Positions 1 to 6,275 of a stretch of 26,178 nt of DNA are shown piece by piece. Made by a program: the position numbers and the translations under genes. The notes under the pieces were generated by a model. It saw nothing but the letters and a program-made list of their open reading frames with translations. It ran no database searches and had not been told where the DNA came from. Source of the stretch: CAYMTT01 sp964393465 (GTDB lineage Bacteria > Patescibacteriota > Minisyncoccia > Minisyncoccales > MHMH01); NCBI GenBank assembly GCA_964393465.1, contig CAYMTT010000012.1, positions 1 through 26,178 of the forward strand. Reading direction: 5' to 3'. The stretch's first letter is position 1. Every line of letters starts with the position of its first letter.

Positions 1-1230
1 TGGCAGGGCAACCAGGAAAATTTCCACCGGATCGCCGATCTCTATTTTAACCACGTCTTCTTCGTAAATGTCGGCTTTAATCTGGTAGGGTTCTGAAGGA
101 ATGAGAATCATGGCCGGCTCCGATTCTGCCGCCTTGACGGTTTCTCCCGCCTTTTTGTTTATTTCGGCCACCTGGCCTTTTAAAGGAGACAAAAGCGAAG
201 AATCCTGGATTTTGTTTTCCAGAAGATCCACTTTGCTCCGGGCTTGCTTGACCTGGGCCCGGTAAAGATTTATATCTTCCTGGCGTGGTCCGGCCTCTTT
301 GAGCTCCAGCTTGGCTTCGGCTTCCCTGAGGGCGCTTTCTGCCGCATTTATGTTTTTTCGGTTAGTTATCTTGGTTAAAGATATGTTCTGTCTGCTGTCC
401 ACTATGGAAGCCGATTCGGTGTTCAGGGAAGCCATTTCGGCGTCAAGGGCGGATCTGTCGGTGTTGGTCACCAGGCTCTGATATTTATTGACCTGGGTAG
501 CTTCTTTTATCTCGACCACCCAGTCGTAGATTTGATTGAGGCTCGATTCGAATTTTTCCAGAGCCTCTTCCGTTAATTGATTGCTTGCCTCTTCGGCTTT
601 GGCGTCTTTCATGGAATCTTTCATTTCCCGGAGAGCTTGTTTGATTCCGTCCCTGTTTGTTCTGACGGTGATGGATTCCTGGTCGTTGTATATGAAATAT
701 TCCTTCTGGATGTAGTCCACTTCCGTGTAGGTGCCCGAAACTGTCGCATAGGCGCTGTCCAGGTCGTTTAAGGCGTCCTGGTAGACTTGTTGGAGGTCTT
801 CCTGGGCGTCGGCTTTCACGTCTTGAAGATTCTGCTGGGCCGTTGAAAGCGCAGTTTTGGCTATTTTAATCTCTTCCTGGGTGGAGCCTGCCAGCAATTG
901 ATCGAGCTTGGCCTGGGCTATTTCCAGGCTGGCTTTGGCTTCTTGCAGCTCTATTTCCAGCTGGGAAGCGTCGAGCTTGGCCAGCAACTGGCCGGCGCGA
1001 ACGCTGTCTCCCACTTTAACGTAAATTTTCTCCAGGGGTCCTGCATTTTTGAAATCCAAGTTTATCTTTTCTCCGCTTTGAATCTGGCCGGTTTCAGAAA
1101 CCTCAGCGAATACGTCGGCTTTCTTTATTTCATGCAAATCAAGCTGGCCGCCACCGTTTTTAATCAAGGCTTGATAGACGGCAAAACCGGCTATGCCCGA
1201 TATTGCCAAAATTATGATTATCTTTTTCAT
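1..1230 (-). CDS. HlyD/MacA-family membrane fusion (adaptor) protein, 3' end outside window
   Basis: Periplasmic-adaptor type subunit that normally links an ABC or RND exporter to the outside. The frame is open from the ATG at 1230 to the left edge (410 codons), so the C-terminus is missing. Visible parts: N-terminal signal anchor (residues about 3-20), first half of a lipoyl-like domain (VKVGDSVRAGQLLAKLD, about 74-90), a long Ala/Gln/Glu-rich coiled-coil hairpin (about 90-340), second lipoyl half (LLSPLKGQVAEINKKAGETV), then the start of the beta-barrel (KADIYEEDVVKIEIGDPVEI). This order is diagnostic of HlyD/MacA proteins. In a monoderm-like cell the partner is usually a MacB-type ABC permease, expected just left of the window. 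The ATG lies 8 nt after a TGATATAAT extended -10 box, suggesting a leaderless message. Confidence 0.88.
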   Translation of the reverse strand, partial: MKKIIIILAISGIAGFAVYQALIKNGGGQLDLHEIKKADVFAEVSETGQIQSGEKINLDFKNAGPLEKIYVKVGDSVRAGQLLAKLDASQLEIELQEAKASLEIAQAKLDQLLAGSTQEEIKIAKTALSTAQQNLQDVKADAQEDLQQVYQDALNDLDSAYATVSGTYTEVDYIQKEYFIYNDQESITVRTNRDGIKQALREMKDSMKDAKAEEASNQLTEEALEKFESSLNQIYDWVVEIKEATQVNKYQSLVTNTDRSALDAEMASLNTESASIVDSRQNISLTKITNRKNINAAESALREAEAKLELKEAGPRQEDINLYRAQVKQARSKVDLLENKIQDSSLLSPLKGQVAEINKKAGETVKAAESEPAMILIPSEPYQIKADIYEEDVVKIEIGDPVEIFLVALP

Positions 1231-1238
1231 ATTGTTTG

Positions 1239-1247
1239 ATTATATCA
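1239..1247 (-). promoter_or_regulatory. extended -10 promoter of the HlyD-family gene
   Basis: Minus strand reads TGATATAAT (TGn plus consensus -10), with 8 nt between the box and the ATG. No clear -35. It sits directly after the terminator of the upstream gene. Confidence 0.5.
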
Positions 1248-1264
1248 CCTGTTAAGAAAAATAA

Positions 1265-1284
1265 AAGCGGCAATTCTGCCGCTT
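1265..1284 (-). terminator. Rho-independent terminator of the 1283-1693 gene
   Basis: Perfect 8-bp stem AAGCGGCA/TGCCGCTT with a 4-nt loop, followed on the minus strand by a T-rich run (TTTTATTTTTC). The stop codon of the upstream gene lies in the first arm. Confidence 0.75.
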
Positions 1285-1693
1285 ATTGAATGGTAACGGG
1301 CTGTATGAGGTTCAATTGGTCCGGCCAGCAAAGCTGCCTGTTTTTGGCCCTTTCGGACAAATACTCCAGATTGGAAATTTCCTTTCGGATCCATTTTTTT
1401 TCAAGAATGGACCAAAAAGGCCTGCTTGCCAGATATGTTTTCGAGCCATCCAGAGAAGCCTCGATTCTTTTTGCTATTCTGCGGTGTTTTTTGTGGCAGA
1501 TTTTTTTGGCTTCTCGCAGAGCGCACGAGCTGTTTTGAGCCTTAAACCTGATCGTTTCTTTACAAGAAAAAATTTCTTCGTATTCTTCCAAAAGCAACGA
1601 TTCTTCCAAAGGCAGATTCTGCCCGGAAAAATAAGTCTTGGCTTTAAGCAAATCCTTTTCCTCTATAACTCTTGCTATCAGTTCGTATTCCAA
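1283..1693 (-). CDS. hypothetical protein, 136 aa
   Basis: I do not recognise this protein. It is soluble, mostly charged and helical, with several Cys (FSCKETIRF, SSCALREAKKICHKKH) that do not form a clear metal motif, and a basic central region (KKICHKKHRRIAKR). The start is TTG at 1693, chosen because a purine-rich Shine-Dalgarno (AGGGGGG) stands 6 nt upstream and no ATG lies nearby in frame. It has its own promoter (TTGACT-16-TAGAAT) overlapping the end of the preceding membrane-protein gene, and a terminator at its stop, so it is probably a single-gene unit. A slightly longer open frame exists antisense, but it lacks a ribosome site and a promoter. Confidence 0.6.
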   Translation of the reverse strand: MEYELIARVIEEKDLLKAKTYFSGQNLPLEESLLLEEYEEIFSCKETIRFKAQNSSCALREAKKICHKKHRRIAKRIEASLDGSKTYLASRPFWSILEKKWIRKEISNLEYLSERAKNRQLCWPDQLNLIQPVTIQ

Positions 1694-1722
1694 TTAATCC
1701 CCCCTTTTAAAGTACCGGTTGT

Positions 1723-1750
1723 ATTCTACTGCTCTTTATCGTAAAGTCAA
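1723..1750 (-). promoter_or_regulatory. promoter of the 1283-1693 gene
   Basis: Minus strand TTGACT (1745-1750), 16-nt spacer, TAGAAT (1723-1728). Predicted start about 1716, leaving a short leader with the AGGGGGG ribosome site. The -35 overlaps the last codons of the upstream gene. Confidence 0.55.
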
Positions 1751-2256
1751 TCCTTTTTGCCGGAGATTTTCAGGATAAAACAGGCGATGGCAGCCCCCAG
1801 AAGGGCGGTCAGCAATTGCGGCCAGCTCATCATTAAGGCAGCTTTTTGGGCTATTTCCTTTTTGCTTATCAGTTCAAGAACGGCAAAACTGGAAGCTGAA
1901 AGAAACAGGAATTTCAAAAAGGAAGCCGAGATCGCGGCCAGCCAGGAATTTCTCTTTCTCAAAAGAGAAAAAGATGCGATCAGCAAGGCGTTGGCCGTCA
2001 TTATAAAAGGAACCATGGGAGCCAAAACTGCGGGCAAAAGCCCGACAGAGAGGGCGATCAGGCTGGGAAACAGTCCCACCATGACGGCTGCCTGGGGTCC
2101 CAAAAGGGCTGCAGAAAGAAAAAGAGTGGCGTTGACCAGGGGCCCCGTTACGTACTGGTTGCCCGCCAAAGGGGCCAAAGATCCCGCCAGAACGAATAAG
2201 GCGAACAAGGTTAAGGGAAAGACCGTCTCTTTTTTAATGGCTAAAGTTTTTATCAT
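1747..2256 (-). CDS. ECF-transporter S-component-like membrane protein in the hydrogenase operon
   Basis: Very hydrophobic 169-aa protein with five to six predicted membrane segments (about 9-30, 38-56, 58-76, 78-100, 108-128, 142-163). Size, Gly/Ala-rich helices and the LVNATLFLSAALLGPQAA and GLFPSLIALSVGLLPAVLAP segments recall ECF S-components (small substrate-binding membrane proteins such as BioY or ThiT). I see no signature that fixes the substrate. The start ATG overlaps the hydA stop as ATGA, so it is translationally coupled to hydA. That implies a role tied to the hydrogenase, for example cofactor-precursor or metal uptake, or membrane recruitment. This is inference from position. 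No ECF ATPase or T-component is in the window. Confidence 0.6.
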   Translation of the reverse strand: MIKTLAIKKETVFPLTLFALFVLAGSLAPLAGNQYVTGPLVNATLFLSAALLGPQAAVMVGLFPSLIALSVGLLPAVLAPMVPFIMTANALLIASFSLLRKRNSWLAAISASFLKFLFLSASSFAVLELISKKEIAQKAALMMSWPQLLTALLGAAIACFILKISGKKD

Positions 2257-3914
2257 ATTACTTCTCTTTTTTTCTTTGGCGAATAATTTGTATGGCAGAT
2301 GGCGCGTATTTTTTCCTCCGAATCGAGGAATTCTTCATAAACTTTTTTCAGCACCGGGTTTTCGTGGGCCGTTCTCAGTTTTTTTGATTCGTCTATGTCG
2401 TAGAGGCTTTCCGCCCTTTCTTTTCTGATTGCAGAATCTGTGGGCAAAAGCTGCCCTCCTCCTCCGATGCATCCACCGGGGCAGGCCATAACTTCGACCG
2501 CGTCGTAAGCTTTGGGGTTTTCCTTCAGTTCTTTTAGTATTTTTTCTGCGTTATCCAGGCCGTTGACTACTGCCAGCTTTAGCTTTTTTCCGTTTATTTC
2601 TATTTCCGCCTTTTTGGCTCCCTGCATTCCCCTGAGACTTTTGAAATTTATCTTTTTGATTTTCTTTTTGGTTCCCAAGTGGTAGGCGGTGCGCAAAACG
2701 GATTCTGCCACTCCTCCGGTGGCGCCGTAAATGACGGCAGCTCCCGAATGGACCCCCAGAGGATTGTCGGCTTTCTGAGGTTTTATGCTTTTTAAGTCTA
2801 TTTTCTTTTCTTTCAAGAGCTCTGCAAGCTCCGCGGTGGTGAGAACGCAGTCTACGGGCTTTAATCCTTTAACGTCAAGCTCCCTCCTGTCTTTTTCGTA
2901 TTTTTTGGCGGTGCAGGGCATTATGGAAACCACAACTATATTTTTGGGGTCGATTTTCTGCTTTTTCGCAAAATATGTTTTAATAAGTCCTCCCAGAATT
3001 GTCTGGGGAGATCTTGTTGAAGCTATATTTCCGACAAACTCTGGATGATAAAACTCGACGAACTTGACCCAGGCCGGGCAGCAGGAGCTCAAGCAGACTC
3101 CTTGGCACTTTTGAACTTTTGCCAGAATTTCCTTGCTTTCTTCGTAGGTTGTAAAATCAGCTCCCGTACAAGTGTCGAAAACCCAGTCAAAGCCCAGTTT
3201 TTTCAGGGACGATGCCAGTTTTTCGGCGGTGGCTTTTTTGCGGGGCATGCCGAAAGCTTCAGAAATGGTGGTCCTTATTGAGGGAGCGAACTGCACGACG
3301 ACCTTCTTTTTTTTGTCTTTTAAGGCCTTTTTTACCTCTTCTTTTTCGCTGACGGTTTTCAAGGCTCCCACCGGGCAGTGGATGACGCATTGTCCGCAGA
3401 ATATGCAGTCTTTGCAGGGATCGTCGGTAGTTGCCACTTCCTTGAAATTGTCTTTTTCTTTGAGTTGGTAAAAGCCGACCTGCTGCTTTTGGCAGGCTTC
3501 CAGGCAGCTGCGGCAATTTATGCATTTTGAAAGGTCGAACTTTACGGCGGGCCCGAAATTAAAATCGGGATAATCCTTTTTCCTGGCCGGAAACTTCTTC
3601 ATTTTTATCTTGTGCTTTTCGGCGAATTCCTTCAGTTCCGGCTGCCCGTTGAAAATGAGCCCCAAATTTATCTCCCTGGCTCGCTTGACCCTCGGAGAAC
3701 GGGCGGAAACCTTCATTCCTTCTTTCACTTTGGTGGCGCAGGCGGGCAAAAGCCTGCCCTCTATCTCCACCAGGCACATTCTGCAGTTGCCCTTTATCTC
3801 CAAATCGGGATGATAACAGAGAGCGGGCAGGTCCATCCCTGCCAGGCGGGCAGCTTCCAGAACGGTTTGTCCTTCTTTTGCCTTTATTCTTTTTTGGTCT
3901 ATTTGGAATATCAT
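2253..3914 (-). CDS. hydA: [FeFe] hydrogenase, catalytic subunit
   Basis: Group A [FeFe] hydrogenase of 553 aa, 2H+ + 2e- <=> H2, cytoplasmic. Domains in order: plant-type [2Fe-2S] domain (Cys 33, 44, 47, 59); a linker at about 80-125 in which the usual His/Cys3 [4Fe-4S] site is absent; two [4Fe-4S] clusters (C131-C134-C137-C141 and C170-C173-C176-C180, with an extra C167); the H-cluster domain with L1 SSCCPAW (C278 proton-relay position, C279 ligand), L2 MPCTAKKYE (C334) and L3 MACPGGCIGGGGQ (C478, C482). All H-cluster ligands are present, so the enzyme should be active. DTCTGADFTTYEE (about 247-259) replaces the commoner DTNFxADLTIMEE. The start overlaps the hydB stop as ATGA. HydE, HydF and HydG maturases are not in the window. 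Confidence 0.96.
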   Translation of the reverse strand: MIFQIDQKRIKAKEGQTVLEAARLAGMDLPALCYHPDLEIKGNCRMCLVEIEGRLLPACATKVKEGMKVSARSPRVKRAREINLGLIFNGQPELKEFAEKHKIKMKKFPARKKDYPDFNFGPAVKFDLSKCINCRSCLEACQKQQVGFYQLKEKDNFKEVATTDDPCKDCIFCGQCVIHCPVGALKTVSEKEEVKKALKDKKKKVVVQFAPSIRTTISEAFGMPRKKATAEKLASSLKKLGFDWVFDTCTGADFTTYEESKEILAKVQKCQGVCLSSCCPAWVKFVEFYHPEFVGNIASTRSPQTILGGLIKTYFAKKQKIDPKNIVVVSIMPCTAKKYEKDRRELDVKGLKPVDCVLTTAELAELLKEKKIDLKSIKPQKADNPLGVHSGAAVIYGATGGVAESVLRTAYHLGTKKKIKKINFKSLRGMQGAKKAEIEINGKKLKLAVVNGLDNAEKILKELKENPKAYDAVEVMACPGGCIGGGGQLLPTDSAIRKERAESLYDIDESKKLRTAHENPVLKKVYEEFLDSEEKIRAICHTNYSPKKKREVI

Positions 3915-4891
3915 TTTATGACTTTGTTAATGAGGCCCAAAAAGGAATTGCCGGCCACCTTCCCCAATCCGCAAAAGCTCGTTTCTTTCAAAACGAAATT
4001 CAGGTCGTCCATGGTTTTTTTGTCCAGCTTCTTCTTTTTTACCATTTGGCCTATCTGCCAGACAGCTTCCCTGCAGGGAACGCATTTGTCGCAGTTTTCC
4101 TTTTCGAAGAACTCGGCCCACTCTTCCATGAGTTTGAAAAGGTCAGTTTTTTCCCTGTTGAACACTATTATGGCTCCCGGCCCCGAGATTTTGCTGTCTT
4201 TGAGCTCTTCGGAGAGCAGTATTTCTCCGCAGGCTCCTCCCCCGCTCTGGACGAAAAAATCAAAAGACGGCCAGTTGCCGGTTTCTTTCAATATTTTTTC
4301 CAGGGTCCAGTCTTCGGGAAGATCGAATACGCCCTCTTTTTTCAAATTCCCTCTCAAGGAATAGAATCTTTTGTTTTGGTAGGTGCCTTGCGCAATCTGG
4401 AAAACCCGGTAGAAAGTCTCAATGTTGTTTATCAGGGTCGGATAGTTAAAGATCCCCGACTGGGTGGGATAAGGAGGCTTCAAGCGGGGTTCCGGATCTT
4501 TCCCTTCGATTGCTTCGCAGACGCAGGTTTCTTCTCCGGCCAAGTATCCTCCCGGTTTTTTGACTAATTGCAAGGGAAGGCCTTTTGTCAGCTTTTCCAG
4601 CTTGTTTTTGAATCTGGAATAAAAATCCTTCCTTAGGTAAATGAATCCCGAGCTGTGATCGATTTCTTTCAAAGCTATCTCCATCCCCTTTACCGCATTT
4701 TCCGGGAAATTTTCCAGTATGTATTCGTCTTTCAGGACTTTGGGCTCGCCCGAAGCCGCGTTGCAGACCACGTATTTTTTTTCCGCTTTTTCCCTTTTTA
4801 CCATTTCCCATTTTTTGCCGGTGGGAAAACCCGAGCCAGATCTTCCGGTAAGCCCGCTTTCTTTCAATTTTTCTATGATGTCTTTTTCCAT
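3911..4891 (-). CDS. hydB: NuoF/HydB-like NADH-binding flavoprotein subunit of the hydrogenase
   Basis: Diaphorase subunit (51-kDa complex I family) that would hold FMN and bind NAD(P)H, passing electrons to HydA. Seen: the glycine-rich FMN/NADH loop GLTGRSGSGFPTGKKW (13-28), CNAASGEP (43-50), GGYLAGEET (114-122), PRLKPPYPTQSG (135-146) with NNIET (155-159), and the N3-type [4Fe-4S] ligands C267, C270, C273 and C307 (CDKCVPCRE, FCGLG). At 326 aa it is short: it begins at the FMN domain, lacks the N-terminal thioredoxin-like [2Fe-2S] domain of bifurcating HydB, and lacks C-terminal ferredoxin domains. No NuoE/HydC gene is adjacent. The ATG at 4891 is chosen; an in-frame TTG two codons earlier (4897) is an alternative. 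First gene of the operon, from its own divergent promoter. Confidence 0.9.
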   Translation of the reverse strand: MEKDIIEKLKESGLTGRSGSGFPTGKKWEMVKREKAEKKYVVCNAASGEPKVLKDEYILENFPENAVKGMEIALKEIDHSSGFIYLRKDFYSRFKNKLEKLTKGLPLQLVKKPGGYLAGEETCVCEAIEGKDPEPRLKPPYPTQSGIFNYPTLINNIETFYRVFQIAQGTYQNKRFYSLRGNLKKEGVFDLPEDWTLEKILKETGNWPSFDFFVQSGGGACGEILLSEELKDSKISGPGAIIVFNREKTDLFKLMEEWAEFFEKENCDKCVPCREAVWQIGQMVKKKKLDKKTMDDLNFVLKETSFCGLGKVAGNSFLGLINKVIK

Positions 4892-4902
4892 ATTCAATTC
4901 TT

Positions 4903-4931
4903 ATTATATATTAAAGAAGCTTTATGGACAA
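4903..4931 (-). promoter_or_regulatory. hydrogenase operon promoter
   Basis: Minus strand TTGTCC (4926-4931), 17-nt spacer, perfect TATAAT (4903-4908). The box is only 11 nt from the hydB ATG (5 nt from the alternative TTG), so the leader is very short. The -35 lies 5 nt from the -35 of the divergent Rrf2 promoter. Confidence 0.7.
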
Positions 4932-4936
4932 ACGTC

Positions 4937-4965
4937 TTGACAGGTTTTTTTGATTGGTTAATAAT
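4937..4965 (+). promoter_or_regulatory. Rrf2-gene promoter
   Basis: TTGACA (4937-4942), 17-nt spacer, AATAAT (4960-4965). Predicted start near 4972, 18 nt before the ATG. No Shine-Dalgarno is visible in the leader. Confidence 0.72.
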
Positions 4966-4977
4966 GTCTATAGACAT
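4964..4977. promoter_or_regulatory. perfect 14-bp palindrome, candidate Rrf2 operator
   Basis: ATGTCTATAGACAT equals its own reverse complement. It overlaps the end of the -10 and the predicted start of the Rrf2 gene, a typical repressor position, and lies about 33 bp from the hydrogenase -35. Rrf2 proteins bind as dimers to short dyads and often autoregulate. Confidence 0.55.
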
Positions 4978-4989
4978 AGTATAGAATAT

Positions 4990-5391
4990 ATGAAGCTGAC
5001 CACTAAAAGCGAATATTCCATACTGGCTCTCATTTACATGGCCCGCAAAGAAAAACAGGGCTACGTAAAAATAGAGGACATCTGCGAAAAATACCAAATG
5101 CCCCAAAAATACCTGGAGCAGCTTTTCTACATAATGAAAAGAAGCGGCTACGTAAAAACCAGAAGAGGATCTTTGGGAGGCTACAAATTGGCAAAACCTT
5201 CTTCGCAAATAAGCATAGCCCAGATAGTGAGGACCATGGACGGAGCTTTGGCGCCGACAGAAGCTGTCAGCAAGTACTTTTATTCCCCCACTCCTTTGAA
5301 AAAAGAAAAGAAAATGATATCTGTTCTAAAAGAGATAAGGAATTACATTTCAGACAGGCTGGAAAATTTAAAGCTTTCCGACCTGGTATAA
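4990..5391 (+). CDS. Rrf2-family transcriptional regulator lacking cluster cysteines
   Basis: Winged-helix repressor of 133 aa. The Rrf2 signature is clear: MKLTTKSEYSILALIYMA at the N-terminus, the KYLEQLFYIMKRSGYVKTRR recognition-helix region, then RGSLGGYKLAKP (the wing) and IAQIVRTMDGALAP. IscR, NsrR and RirA carry three Cys after this point to bind an Fe-S cluster. Here the stretch has none, and the only Cys in the protein is C32. It is thus built like CymR, which senses through a partner protein, rather than like a direct Fe-S sensor. The start at 4990 gives the canonical N-terminus; an upstream GTG frame would run through the palindrome. Divergent from hydBA and 3 nt upstream of the exporter gene, it probably controls one or both. 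Confidence 0.9.
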   Translation: MKLTTKSEYSILALIYMARKEKQGYVKIEDICEKYQMPQKYLEQLFYIMKRSGYVKTRRGSLGGYKLAKPSSQISIAQIVRTMDGALAPTEAVSKYFYSPTPLKKEKKMISVLKEIRNYISDRLENLKLSDLV

Positions 5392-5394
5392 TTT

Positions 5395-6228
5395 ATGGAA
5401 TTGACCACCGGAATAATAGTCGCGGTAATAGTAGGGGCGCTGCTTTGCGAACTCATAGACAGCGCCCTGGGCATGCTTTACGGCACCATTCTTTCCCCCG
5501 TCCTTATTATAGCCGGATTCAATCCCCTTTTGGTGGTTCCTTCCATTCTGCTTTCCCAGGCCATAGGAGGATCCGTCGCCGCTTTTTCTCACCATCGCCT
5601 GAAAAACTCAGATTTCACTTTGAAAAGCAAAGATCCTAGATATATAGTCAGAAAAGTGCTGGATATCGGTCCCATGGAAAGCGCAAAACGAGGTCTCACC
5701 GACGATTTGAAAGTCACTTTTTGCATCATTATCCTAGGGCTGGCAGTTACCGTATTTTCCGTTTTCGTGGCAATATCCATTCCCAAAATCGCCTTGAAAA
5801 CGTATATCGGAGTTTTGGTTTTGGCAATGGGGTCTTTTTTGATATTCAAATCAAATTTCAAGTTTTCCTGGAGAAAAATCACGGCCATCGGAATATTGAG
5901 CGCTTTCAACAAGGGAATTTCCGGAGGCGGATTCGGCCCCGTCCTCACTTCGGGACAGATAATTTCCGGAAGGGAAGGCAAGAGATCAATCGGATCCACC
6001 ACCTTGGCGGAAGCTCCCATATGCATTACCGGATTCCTGGCATATTTTTTCACCAACGGCATTTCCGACTGGAGTTTGTTTTTGATGCTTTTTGTCGGTT
6101 CCGTTTTGGGAGCTTTGGCAGGGCCTCATTTGACATCCAAGTTCAAATCGGAAAAAAAGCTTAAATTGCTTTTGGGGGTAACGGTAATTGGACTGGGAAT
6201 ATGGATTCTGCTTCAGACCTGGTTTTAA
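5395..6228 (+). CDS. TauE/SafE-family sulfite/anion exporter
   Basis: Integral membrane protein of 277 aa in the TauE/SafE (former DUF81) family, whose members move sulfite, sulfoacetate or other organosulfur anions out of the cell. Seen: two repeat halves, each opening with a small-residue helix, ELIDSALGMLYGTILSP (19-35) and FNKGISGGGFGPVLTSGQ (about 171-188). Roughly eight hydrophobic segments run between them, with a polar cytoplasmic insert at about 68-105. It starts 3 nt after the Rrf2 stop and is co-transcribed with it. Paired with a CymR-like regulator, a sulfur-linked substrate is attractive but unproven. A strong hairpin ends the unit. Confidence 0.88.
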   Translation: MELTTGIIVAVIVGALLCELIDSALGMLYGTILSPVLIIAGFNPLLVVPSILLSQAIGGSVAAFSHHRLKNSDFTLKSKDPRYIVRKVLDIGPMESAKRGLTDDLKVTFCIIILGLAVTVFSVFVAISIPKIALKTYIGVLVLAMGSFLIFKSNFKFSWRKITAIGILSAFNKGISGGGFGPVLTSGQIISGREGKRSIGSTTLAEAPICITGFLAYFFTNGISDWSLFLMLFVGSVLGALAGPHLTSKFKSEKKLKLLLGVTVIGLGIWILLQTWF

Positions 6229-6252
6229 AACAAGGCGGGAGCGGAAACTAAA

Positions 6253-6275
6253 AACCTCCGAATTAATCGGAGGTT
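6253..6275. terminator. shared bidirectional terminator
   Basis: Perfect 9-bp stem AACCTCCGA/TCGGAGGTT with a 5-nt loop between convergent genes. T-rich on the plus side (ATTTCTT), and TTTTTAG follows on the minus strand. The stop codon of the minus gene overlaps the last bases. Confidence 0.75.

Noticed and set aside
1286..1744. Plus-strand open frame of about 150 codons antisense to the 1283-1693 gene
   Set aside because: No ribosome site or promoter, whereas the minus-strand frame has a promoter, a Shine-Dalgarno and a terminator.
3612..4567. Long plus-strand open frames opposite hydA and hydB
   Set aside because: They mirror codon structure of well-supported hydrogenase genes, and their Phe-rich translations match no family.
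4954..4989. Upstream GTG start for the Rrf2 gene
   Set aside because: It would translate the -10/start-site palindrome and add residues not found in Rrf2 proteins; 4990 gives the canonical N-terminus.
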